A stretch of DNA of 7,135 nucleotides from Dehalococcoidales bacterium (GCA_030640485.1 DAOWJG010000029.1:1-7135), one strand, 5' to 3'; positions 1-6,371 are shown, numbered from the stretch's first letter. Translations and numbers: made by a program. The notes: generated by a model from the sequence alone, not told the origin.

Positions 1-1
1 A

Positions 2-217
2 CAGGGCAGCGATGTTGACACCATTCGTCAGGCAACCCAGGAGCTCAATGACACCATGCAGAAAATAGGGGCTGCCATCTACCAGCAGCAACCACCACCA
101 CCACCACCACCGCCGCCACCCCCACCGGGTGCTGAGCCACCACCGGGAGGTGAGACACCAGCAGGTAAAGAGGGCGGTGAAGAAGGAACCGTAGAAGGCG
201 AGTTCCGCGAGGTTTAG
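2..217 (+). CDS. dnaK: Molecular chaperone DnaK (Hsp70), C-terminal tail only
   Basis: The open frame from base 2 to the TAG at 215-217 gives the last 71 residues of a protein whose start lies outside the window. It begins with a helical stretch (SDVDTIRQATQELNDTMQKI) that matches the end of the Hsp70 lid domain, then GAAIYQQQ, twelve consecutive prolines, a Gly/Pro/Glu-rich linker and the acidic ending EGEFREV, comparable to the EEVD-like or AEFEEV-type tails of bacterial DnaK. DnaK is the ATP-dependent cytosolic chaperone that binds exposed hydrophobic segments. The next gene downstream is its co-chaperone dnaJ, in the classic dnaK-dnaJ order, which supports the call. The ATPase and substrate-binding domains are not visible. 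The polyproline tail is unusual for the family. Confidence 0.88.
   Translation, partial: QGSDVDTIRQATQELNDTMQKIGAAIYQQQPPPPPPPPPPPPGAEPPPGGETPAGKEGGEEGTVEGEFREV
89..127 (+). repeat. CCA/CCG trinucleotide run encoding twelve prolines
   Basis: From 92 to 127 every codon is proline: six CCA in a row, then CCG, CCG, CCA, CCC, CCA and CCG. The pure CCA part is a short in-frame microsatellite in the DnaK tail. Slippage would change the tail length by whole codons without a frameshift. A run this long should stall ribosomes unless elongation factor P relieves it (established for polyproline in general). Confidence 0.85.
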
Positions 218-233
218 AGCAGAAAGGGAGTTA

Positions 234-254
234 AAGAGGGGCGGAGCCCCTCTT
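234..254 (+). terminator. Perfect 9-bp hairpin after dnaK; attenuator, processing site or weak terminator
   Basis: Bases 234-242 (AAGAGGGGC) and 246-254 (GCCCCTCTT) are exact reverse complements around the three-base loop GGA. The stem is GC-rich and starts 17 bases after the dnaK stop. What follows is ATATAAAA, not a T-run, so it is not a textbook intrinsic terminator in the plus direction. It may limit read-through into dnaJ or protect the 3' end of a dnaK message. The structure is seen directly; its role is inferred. Confidence 0.4.
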
Positions 255-267
255 ATATAAAACCATT

Positions 268-310
268 CCCCTTCCCCTTAATGAGGGAAAGGGGATAAAG
301 GGGATAGAGT
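268..310 (+). repeat. Short intergenic palindromic repeat, copy 1 (before dnaJ)
   Basis: An imperfect hairpin pairs CCCC-TT-CCC (268-276) with GGG-(A)-AA-GGGG (285-294), with one bulged A and an eight-base loop. A G-rich tail (295-310, ending ATAGAGT) follows. The same plan of C-rich arm, eight-base loop, G-rich arm and G-rich tail occurs at 4638-4680 on the same strand, so the two look like diverged copies of one small repeat. This copy ends six bases before the dnaJ ATG, and its AAAGGGGA (297-304) is the only SD-like stretch there, about 13 bases away, which is longer than usual. Confidence 0.5.
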
Positions 311-316
311 CACAAT

Positions 317-1390
317 ATGCCAACAAAGCGGGATTACTACGAAGTCCTCGGCATCCCTAGAAATGCTACCGATGAGGAAATAAAGAGGGCTTTCCGCAAG
401 CTAGCCTTCAAGTATCACCCTGACCATAACCGTAATGGTGGCGCTGAGGAGAAGTTCAAGGAGGTAAACGAGGCCTACGAAGTGCTCTCTGACGCGGATA
501 AGCGTAGCGCCTACGACCGCTTTGGTCACGGTGGTGCTGAGGGACCCTTTGGGCGCGGTTTTGAGGGCTTTGATTTCAGCGGTTTTGGCAATATCTTCGA
601 TGCCTTCTTCGGCGGAGCCACCGGTACCGTCCGTCGGGGGCCACAGCGCGGTGCTGACCTCACCTATAATATTGCTATTGCCTTTGAGGAAGCCGCCTTT
701 GGTTGCGAGAAAGAAATAAATATTCTGCGCACTGAGAACTGCTCCCTGTGTCAGGGTACTGGCTCCCGGCCAGGCACCAAACCTACCAAATGCCCTAACT
801 GTAATGGCGCCGGGCAGGTGCGACGGGTTCAGCAGACTATCTTTGGCCGCTTCTCTAATATTACTACCTGCACTCAGTGTCGCGGTGAAGGCAGGATTAT
901 TACTGACCCCTGCCCCCAGTGCCGGGGCACGGGGAAGGAGAAGCATAAGTGCCGCATCTCAGTCAAAATCCCCGCTGGAGTTGATAATGGCACTCAAGTA
1001 CGACTACGTGGCGAAGGCGAAGCTGGAGAGAGGGGTGGCCCCCCAGGCGACCTCTACGTTTCTTTAACCGTAGAACAGCACGAGGTTTTAACCCGTGATG
1101 GTGACGACATCATCTACGAGCTACCCATCAACTTCGCTCAGGCGGCCCTCGGTGCTGAAATTGAGGTGCCCACTCTGGAGGGTAAAATCCAGCTCAAGGT
1201 GCCGGCGAGCAGTCAAACCGGCGGGGTCTTCAAACTCAAGAATAAGGGTATCCCCCATCTCCGTGGTAGGGGGCGCGGTGACCAGTTTGTTAAGCTGCGT
1301 GTGGTTACTCCTGACTCACTAACCAAAAAACAGCGCCAGCTACTTGAGGAGCTGGCGGAAACCCTAGACCCAACTCCAAAAAGTCCGTGA
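317..1390 (+). CDS. dnaJ: Chaperone protein DnaJ, type I (Hsp40)
   Basis: This cytosolic co-chaperone delivers unfolded proteins to DnaK and stimulates its ATP hydrolysis. All type I parts are present in 357 residues, slightly shorter than the E. coli protein. The J domain (about 5-70) has the catalytic HPD at 34-36. A Gly/Phe-rich linker (about 70-110) follows. The zinc domain carries four intact CxxCxGxG motifs, with cysteines at 142/145, 159/162, 185/188 and 199/202. The C-terminal substrate-binding domains run from about 214 to 335. It lies 99 bases after dnaK and is probably part of a heat-shock operon starting upstream. The start is set by the family N-terminus ([12 protein letters not shown]). 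The ribosome binding site is poor: AAAGGGGA sits about 13 bases away, and TAGAGT at 305-310 leaves exactly six bases before the ATG, so a leaderless transcript from a weak -10 is also conceivable. Confidence 0.97.
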   Translation: MPTKRDYYEVLGIPRNATDEEIKRAFRKLAFKYHPDHNRNGGAEEKFKEVNEAYEVLSDADKRSAYDRFGHGGAEGPFGRGFEGFDFSGFGNIFDAFFGGATGTVRRGPQRGADLTYNIAIAFEEAAFGCEKEINILRTENCSLCQGTGSRPGTKPTKCPNCNGAGQVRRVQQTIFGRFSNITTCTQCRGEGRIITDPCPQCRGTGKEKHKCRISVKIPAGVDNGTQVRLRGEGEAGERGGPPGDLYVSLTVEQHEVLTRDGDDIIYELPINFAQAALGAEIEVPTLEGKIQLKVPASSQTGGVFKLKNKGIPHLRGRGRGDQFVKLRVVTPDSLTKKQRQLLEELAETLDPTPKSP

Positions 1391-1469
1391 AATAGAGAAG
1401 CAGTTAGCTCACAGGACACAAGAGGCTCTATCGAGTCACATGGTGAGCACTCAGTGGGGGAGATAAATC

Positions 1470-2540
1470 TCAGTCATGCTTCCGATTTTGGGAAAAGTTA
1501 GAAAACTCCCAATTCTGCCCGGCCAGCTCATGGCTAGCCCCAGCCGAAGTTATTTCAGCTACTACCTGATGCGGGGCGGCGCCTTCAAACAACACTTGAT
1601 AAATCTTTTCCGTGACCGGCATCCCCAGCCCATGCTGCCGGGCTAGATTTCTCGCCGCAATAGTGGTATTCACGCCTTCAGCGATGCCGGCCATTGAAGC
1701 GGTTATCTCCTCTAGCGAGTGCCCCTTGGCTAACTCCATACCTACATAGTGATTACGACTCAGCGGGCTGGCGCAGGTAGCAATGACATCACCCAGACCA
1801 GCTAACCCGGTAAAGGTGAGTGGGTTTGCCCCCAGAGCTACCCCCAGAGCCGCTATCTCGATTAAGCCGCGGGTAATAAAGGCTGCCTTGGTATTATCAC
1901 CAAAACCGAGCCCGTCAACCATGCCGGCACCCAGAGCAATAATATTCTTTAACGCCCCTCCCAGCTCTACCCCGATGACGTCAGTATTGGTATAAACACA
2001 AAAGCTGTCCGTTGAGAGTAGCCTCTGGGCCCTTTCAGCTACCGCTTCACTTGTAGCCGCCACTACTGTAGCCGCGGGTAAATCACGAATGATCTCACGG
2101 GAGAGATTAGGTCCGGAAAGGACACAAATATTAGACTGAAAATCAGGGGCTATCTCCTCAGCGATTACCTGCGACATCCGCTTATTGCTGCCTAACTCCA
2201 GCCCTTTAGCCGCACTCACCACCAGCATCGACCAATTAAGGTAATCCTTGGCCAATCTGATGTTCTGCCGCATAGCCTGGGATGGTACCGCCAGAATTAC
2301 TGCCTGAGCGTCGTCTAAAGCCTCACTTAAGGAACTGGTAATGGATAGCTGAGGAGGAAAGATACCCGGAAATTGGTTTGTATTAGACTTACCATTTCTC
2401 AGTTCGATGGCTTCCTCTTCAGTCCGTGCCCACAACTTGACCTCTAACCCCTTATTAGCTAACACCACCCCTAGGGTTTTCCCCCAACTGGTGGTGCCGA
2501 TAATAACTATCTTAGACATATCTTGCCCCATGGTCATCAT
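1470..2540 (-). CDS. gpsA: NAD(P)-dependent glycerol-3-phosphate dehydrogenase
   Basis: It reduces dihydroxyacetone phosphate to sn-glycerol 3-phosphate, the backbone for phospholipids, in the cytosol. In the 356-residue frame I see the N-terminal Rossmann strand with GTTSWG at 15-20, SGPNLSRE at 142-149, the GALKN motif with the catalytic lysine K198, GLAGLGDVIATC at 245-256 and SRN at 261-263, in family order. The nucleotide motif is usually GAGSWG (GxGxxG); its middle glycine is a threonine here. Codon 1 (2540) has GAGGG at 2548-2552, seven bases upstream. Codon 8 (ATG at 2519, MSKIVIIG) fits the usual short N-terminus and is an alternative start. It is the last gene of the minus-strand block, 16 bases after plsY, and PlsY uses its product. 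It converges on dnaJ. Confidence 0.95.
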   Translation of the reverse strand: MMTMGQDMSKIVIIGTTSWGKTLGVVLANKGLEVKLWARTEEEAIELRNGKSNTNQFPGIFPPQLSITSSLSEALDDAQAVILAVPSQAMRQNIRLAKDYLNWSMLVVSAAKGLELGSNKRMSQVIAEEIAPDFQSNICVLSGPNLSREIIRDLPAATVVAATSEAVAERAQRLLSTDSFCVYTNTDVIGVELGGALKNIIALGAGMVDGLGFGDNTKAAFITRGLIEIAALGVALGANPLTFTGLAGLGDVIATCASPLSRNHYVGMELAKGHSLEEITASMAGIAEGVNTTIAARNLARQHGLGMPVTEKIYQVLFEGAAPHQVVAEITSAGASHELAGQNWEFSNFSQNRKHD

Positions 2541-2556
2541 CCTAGAGCCCTCAAGA

Positions 2557-3249
2557 TCATGGCTTTGAGGTATGAGGCAAGGAACTACGCCTTAGCCCGG
2601 CCTTCTCGCCCAGTCTACGCTCCCTGCCTGACAGTAAGCGCCTGATATTATCCCGATGCATAATAATAATTATTATGGTACCAATTAGGGCATAGATCAG
2701 ATACTCAATGGGGAATCGGTGCAAAATAGTGAGGGGTACTAATATACCGTAGGTGCTTACTACGGCGGCAATCGAAGCTAGGGATGCAAACTTGGTTAAA
2801 CCGGCCCCGATAACAAAAACCTCACCACCAAAAATTGCTGCTGGTGGGAATAAGGCAAATAACCCACCAAAAAAGGTAGCCACACCCCGCCCACCCCCCT
2901 GAAACTTAAGAAATACTGACCAGCTATGCCCCGCCATAGCCGCCAGGGCAGCAATGACCTGAACCATCAACACCCCCCAGGTAAAGCCCCCTACCACCAG
3001 ATAACTCCCGCCAAATATTAAACCGGCAAATAATACCGCCAGTCCTCCCTTTACCAGGTCCAGAGCAAAAACAAGAGCCGCCGCTTTGCCGCCAGCCGCC
3101 CGGAGCACATTAGTCGTCCCCATCTTACCACTGCCATACTGCCTGACATCCACCTTGGACATCCGCTTAGCTATAATCACACCAAAGGGAATGGCCCCCA
3201 AAAGGTAACCAACCACCACTACAAGAACAAACTTGGTGACTATCGTCAT
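2557..3249 (-). CDS. plsY: Acyl-phosphate:glycerol-3-phosphate acyltransferase PlsY
   Basis: This integral membrane enzyme transfers an acyl chain from acyl-phosphate to glycerol 3-phosphate, giving lysophosphatidate. The 230-residue protein has several hydrophobic helices (about 5-28, 55-80, 90-108, 125-150, 158-178, 182-196). The three family motifs are recognisable: GSGKMGTTNVLR at 39-50 (usually GSGNxGATNxxR), GHSWSVFLKFQGGGRGVAT at 107-125 (usually GHxxPVFxxFxGGKGVAT) and TKFASLASI at 152-160. HRDNIRRLLSG at 198-208 matches the usual end, and a basic tail of about 20 residues follows. Its ATG overlaps the der stop as ATGA, and AGGGGAG lies about four bases upstream inside der, so translation is probably coupled to der. 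gpsA, directly downstream, makes its substrate. The motif changes are noted in the findings. Confidence 0.93.
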   Translation of the reverse strand: MTIVTKFVLVVVVGYLLGAIPFGVIIAKRMSKVDVRQYGSGKMGTTNVLRAAGGKAAALVFALDLVKGGLAVLFAGLIFGGSYLVVGGFTWGVLMVQVIAALAAMAGHSWSVFLKFQGGGRGVATFFGGLFALFPPAAIFGGEVFVIGAGLTKFASLASIAAVVSTYGILVPLTILHRFPIEYLIYALIGTIIIIIMHRDNIRRLLSGRERRLGEKAGLRRSSLPHTSKP

Positions 3250-4559
3250 GGCTCTCCCCTTGTTTTAAAGATAAAACGGACTGGTGTGCCCGCAAAGCTG
3301 AATGCTTGACGCAGCCTATTCTCAAGGTAGCGTTGATACGAGAAATGCATTAGCCGGCGGTCATTAACGAAAAAGACAAAGGTTGGCGGATTTACTTCAG
3401 TTTGAGTGGCGTATAGTATCTTTAGCTGGCGGTTACCCTTTCGGGGTAAGCCGTGAGCAGCTATTGCCTGCTGGACGACACTATTAACAACCGCGGTAGA
3501 TAGCCGCTTAAGCCTCTCCTGATATATCCGACGTACCTGAGGCATTATTTTATCCACCCCCCGCCCCAGTTTAGCCGAAGTATACAACACCGGCGCGTAA
3601 GGCACAAACTTGAAGTAGCTCCTCAAGTATCGGTTACATTCAATGGTATCCCCAGCTGTAACCAGGTCCCACTTATTAACTATTAGTAAAATACCCTTCC
3701 CCGCCTGCTGGATATAACCCGCAATATGCATATCCTGAGCCGTTACTAGCTCCCCCGCATCAAGAACCAGCAGAGCTATATCAGCCCGCTCAATAGCCCG
3801 CAAGGCGCGAATAACGCTATACCGCCTCACCCCACCACCTATCCGCCCTCGCCGCCTGATACCAGCCGTATCAATAAGTAGCACACTTTCACCCTCAAAG
3901 TCAATCAGGGTATCTATGGCGTCCCGAGTAGTACCCGGCGTATCATCAACGATAGCCCGCTCCCCACCCAGAATGGCATTTAGTAGCGTTGACTTACCTA
4001 CATTTGGTCTACCGACAATTGCCACCTTAATCGCCTCTGGCTCAGCCTGAATCGGCGACGGTACGGGTAATAGGGGGGTAACCCTATGCATCAGCTCCGC
4101 TATGCCCCGGCCATGATAGGCACTAATTGCCACTGGCTCACCCAGACCAAACTCATAGAATTCCACCGCCCCGGTCTCATATTTAGTATTGTCTGCCTTA
4201 TTGGCCGCCAGCACTATGGGCTTACTTGTCTGGCGAAGCCTGTCCGCTATTTCCAGGTCGGCAGGCGTTACTCCATCCCTGATATCCACCAGAAAGATGA
4301 TAACATCAGCCTCCGTAATTGCCACCTCGACCTGCTCGTTAACCCCCCGAGCTATGGCAGACTCAGGTCTTAGTTCCAGACCGCCGGTATCAATGATAGT
4401 GAATTCATTCCCGGGCACGGTAACATTAGCCAGTATACGGTCACGGGTTGTCCCCGGCAAATCATCAACAATCGCTATTGGCTTGCCCGCCAGGCGATTT
4501 AGAAGCGTAGACTTCCCCACATTCTGCCGGCCAACAATGGCTACAATCGACTTAGCCAC
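3246..4559 (-). CDS. der: Ribosome-assembly GTPase Der (EngA)
   Basis: Der is a GTPase with two tandem G domains that acts in maturation of the large ribosomal subunit. Counting from the chosen start, G domain 1 has GRQNVGKS (10-17), DDLPGTTRD (32-40), DTGG (57-60) and NKAD (120-123). G domain 2 has GRPNVGKS (183-190), DTPGTTRD (206-213), DTAG (230-233), NKWD (295-298) and SAK (328-330). A KH-like C-terminal domain follows from about 345 to 437. There is no ATG start. GTG at 4559 gives MAKSIVAIVG, the usual Der N-terminus, with GGAGG five bases upstream (4565-4569). GTG at 4565 with AAGGAG nine bases upstream (4575-4580) is also good; TTG at 4571 is less likely. The first P-loop has Q where the family usually has P. 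Its stop overlaps the plsY start by four bases. Confidence 0.96.
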   Translation of the reverse strand: MAKSIVAIVGRQNVGKSTLLNRLAGKPIAIVDDLPGTTRDRILANVTVPGNEFTIIDTGGLELRPESAIARGVNEQVEVAITEADVIIFLVDIRDGVTPADLEIADRLRQTSKPIVLAANKADNTKYETGAVEFYEFGLGEPVAISAYHGRGIAELMHRVTPLLPVPSPIQAEPEAIKVAIVGRPNVGKSTLLNAILGGERAIVDDTPGTTRDAIDTLIDFEGESVLLIDTAGIRRRGRIGGGVRRYSVIRALRAIERADIALLVLDAGELVTAQDMHIAGYIQQAGKGILLIVNKWDLVTAGDTIECNRYLRSYFKFVPYAPVLYTSAKLGRGVDKIMPQVRRIYQERLKRLSTAVVNSVVQQAIAAHGLPRKGNRQLKILYATQTEVNPPTFVFFVNDRRLMHFSYQRYLENRLRQAFSFAGTPVRFIFKTRGEP

Positions 4560-4637
4560 ACCCACCTCCAAAAACTCCTTAGCGATACCCTCCGTATCAG
4601 GTAAACCCGGAGAGACTAAACCTCCATTTAATATTCG

Positions 4638-4680
4638 CCCCCTCTCTTTTGAAGGAGAGGGGGACCTGAGAGGGTGAAGT
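4638..4680 (+). repeat. Short intergenic palindromic repeat, copy 2 (between the membrane-protein gene and der)
   Basis: Bases 4638-4646 (CCCCCTCTC) and 4655-4663 (GAGAGGGGG) form a perfect 9-bp stem around an eight-base loop, followed by the G-rich tail ACCTGAGAGGGTGAAGT (4664-4680). Arm, loop and tail layout match 268-310. It lies in the 136-base gap between two minus-strand genes and starts 15 bases after the stop of the membrane-protein gene. In their mRNA it would fold into a strong hairpin that could act as an mRNA-processing or stabilising element. In the minus direction no T-run follows. I see no clear promoter in the rest of the gap; it ends with the SD sequences of der. Confidence 0.6.
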
Positions 4681-4695
4681 AGCTAAATAAACACC

Positions 4696-5355
4696 CTACT
4701 TTCCCGGCGCTAGTTCTTGTGCAAATCTCACGCTGGGGGGCTCAATCTCAGTGCGGGTAATCTTCTTAAGTTCACTAATACTATCCCGGAACTCCTGGGC
4801 AAAGGCGTTGTATTCCATCACCAGCCGGTTATACTGGTCCTTAGTCTCCTGAGGAATCTCAACCTTCTCCGCCACCTCGTAAAACTGCTCGATAAATTCA
4901 TAATAGTGATTATTCACCAGCCACAACTCATTGAGATAGGTGTACAGGTAAGCCTCAGGCCGACCGCCTCTGATATCACTCTCCACCCTGTCAATAAAGC
5001 TCTTGCACCAGGTATTAAAAACCCGCTTCGACATATCACACGCCCGCGCCCAATCCCATAGCTTAGGATTATCAATGTTGAATAGACTATCTATAATGGC
5101 AAAGATAGACAGAGACGAATCGCCCATAAACCGACGATTAAAATAGCCCGCCATTTGCCTGAGCCTCAAGAGCGAAAGCTCTAGTTTCTGCTTCCTGGCC
5201 CCGGTTACCACCACCACCAAGCCGCTAACCAAGACAGCCACCAAGACTGGCGCCATAGCCAAGATTGGCCATTTATATACCGAGCCGACTAGTGCTAGCA
5301 CCGTGATGACAATGGGCCACCAGAGCCAGCTAACCATGGTTCTTGACATATTCAT
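4696..5355 (-). CDS. Unrecognised membrane-anchored protein with a two-helix N-terminal hairpin
   Basis: I do not recognise a family. From the ATG at 5355 the product has 219 residues. There are two hydrophobic segments, about 9-26 and 30-51, joined by the short turn VYKWP, then a basic stretch (ARKQK, 53-57) that should put the rest in the cytoplasm. Residues 58-205 look largely helical and are rich in aromatic and charged residues (for example LWDWARACDMSKRVFNTW at 99-116 and NNHYYEFIEQFYEVAEKVE at 148-166). No catalytic motif is visible. I chose this start because AGGGGG (5362-5367) lies six bases upstream and the start falls 13 bases after the argF stop. The same frame is open to an ATG at 5400, but that would overlap argF by 32 bases without a comparable SD site. 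It is probably co-transcribed with argF. A membrane scaffold or sensor is possible but unsupported. Confidence 0.82.
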   Translation of the reverse strand: MNMSRTMVSWLWWPIVITVLALVGSVYKWPILAMAPVLVAVLVSGLVVVVTGARKQKLELSLLRLRQMAGYFNRRFMGDSSLSIFAIIDSLFNIDNPKLWDWARACDMSKRVFNTWCKSFIDRVESDIRGGRPEAYLYTYLNELWLVNNHYYEFIEQFYEVAEKVEIPQETKDQYNRLVMEYNAFAQEFRDSISELKKITRTEIEPPSVRFAQELAPGK

Positions 5356-5368
5356 AATTATCCCCCTA

Positions 5369-6307
5369 TCAATAACCGGGCAGCGGTATCTCCAGACCAC
5401 CCAGCATCATTGCCAGTAGCGCCTTCTGGATGTGCAGCCTGTTCTCAGCCTGGTCAAAGACCACCGACTGCGGGCTATCTAAAATACCCTCCGACACCTC
5501 CTCACCCCGATGTGCCGGCAGGGGATGCATCAAGATGGCATCCTCCCCAGCTAACGACAGGAGCTCATTATTCACCTGGTAACGACTAAACACCCGGCGT
5601 CTCTCGTCTACCTCAGCCTCCTGACCCATACTCGTCCACACATCAGTATAAACGACATCGGCACCACTAACCGCTACTTGTGGCTCCTCGGTGCACACTA
5701 TTTCGACCCCGCTAGCCAGAGCATAGCCCTGAGCCAGATTCAGTATCCTATCCTGAACCCGGTAATCAGCCGGCGACGCAATCCGAAAATTCATCCCCAC
5801 CAGCGACGCGGCTAACATCAGGCTGTGCGCCACATTGTTACCGTCACCAACAAAGGCCAGGGTCAGGCCCTCTAACCCATTTTTCTTCTCGTGAATAGTA
5901 AGCAGGTCGGCCAGTGCCTGACAGGGGTGTTCCAAATCAGATAGAGCATTTATCACGGGCACGCTAGCATAGCTCGCCAGACTCTCCAGGGTTTGATGAG
6001 AAAAGGTACGGGCGGTAATCGCATCCACGTAGCGGCTGAGCACGCGGGCGACATCGGGAACCGACTCACGCTCCCCCAGACCAACCTCAGCCGGAGACAG
6101 ATAAACGGTCTGTCCGCCTAACTGTCGCATAGCTAACTCAAAGCTAACCCGAGTCCGCAGTGAGGGCTTCTCAAACATTATCGCCAGCGTCTTGCCACTG
6201 AGTATGGAGAGCCAACCCTGGGCTTTCATATCAATGGCATCTGATATGAGCAGGCGAATATCCTCACCGCCGAGGTCAGCTACCGAGAGTAGGTCTTTCC
6301 CCTTCAT
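5369..6307 (-). CDS. argF: Ornithine carbamoyltransferase
   Basis: It transfers the carbamoyl group of carbamoyl phosphate to ornithine, giving citrulline, in cytosolic arginine synthesis. The 312 residues match the family length. The carbamoyl-phosphate loop SLRTR is at 49-53, HPCQ at 127-130, FVGDGNNVAHSL at 152-163, and the ornithine loop DVWTSMGQE at 222-230 identifies OTC rather than aspartate carbamoyltransferase. FDQAENRLHIQKALL at 284-298 is the typical C-terminal helix. The usual HCLP motif reads HPLP at 261-264 (HPLPAHRGEEV), so the active-site cysteine is a proline. No other arginine gene is in the window, so a catabolic role cannot be excluded. The ATG at 6307 has no SD sequence; an extended -10 element ends seven bases upstream, which suggests a leaderless mRNA. 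It leads the minus-strand block. Confidence 0.94.
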   Translation of the reverse strand: MKGKDLLSVADLGGEDIRLLISDAIDMKAQGWLSILSGKTLAIMFEKPSLRTRVSFELAMRQLGGQTVYLSPAEVGLGERESVPDVARVLSRYVDAITARTFSHQTLESLASYASVPVINALSDLEHPCQALADLLTIHEKKNGLEGLTLAFVGDGNNVAHSLMLAASLVGMNFRIASPADYRVQDRILNLAQGYALASGVEIVCTEEPQVAVSGADVVYTDVWTSMGQEAEVDERRRVFSRYQVNNELLSLAGEDAILMHPLPAHRGEEVSEGILDSPQSVVFDQAENRLHIQKALLAMMLGGLEIPLPGY

Positions 6308-6314
6308 AGTCTAA

Positions 6315-6323
6315 AGTATATCA
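6315..6323 (-). promoter_or_regulatory. Extended -10 promoter of argF, predicted leaderless
   Basis: On the minus strand the sequence reads TGATATACT, an extended -10 (TGn followed by TATACT, 5 of 6 to consensus). Seven bases separate it from the argF ATG, so transcription should begin at or one base before the A of the start codon. The best -35 candidate (TTCAAT at 6337-6342, 16-base spacing) is weak, as is common with extended -10 elements. No SD sequence lies in the gap. Confidence 0.6.
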
Positions 6324-6371
6324 CGAAAGGATAATCATTGAATAGAGGAATGGTAAATTTGTCCACAATGC

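Noticed and set aside
231..260. Possible dnaJ promoter: TTAAAG at 231-236 and TATATA at 254-259 with a 17-base spacer
   Set aside because: The -35 is only a 3 of 6 match and the spacer is almost entirely the 9-bp hairpin; there is no second line of support.
401..946. 181-codon open frame on the minus strand opposite dnaJ
   Set aside because: It is a shadow of the well-supported dnaJ frame with no recognisable protein features.
1334..1357. Perfect 8-bp inverted repeat (CGCCAGCT and AGCTGGCG) near the end of dnaJ
   Set aside because: It lies inside the coding sequence of a helix ([10 protein letters not shown]), more than 30 bases before the stop and with no T-run, so it is more likely a by-product of codon choice than a terminator.
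4189..4677. Long open frame on the plus strand opposite der
   Set aside because: It mirrors the der coding sequence, has no family resemblance and no SD site, and der is certain.
5353..5400. Upstream start (ATG at 5400) for the membrane protein
   Set aside because: It would overlap argF by 32 bases and add a 15-residue polar extension, while the ATG at 5355 has AGGGGG at ideal spacing.
6338..6352. TGAAT half of a possible ArgR box upstream of argF
   Set aside because: The second half (ATTCA) is missing; the sequence continues AGAGGAATG, so only a half-site is present.
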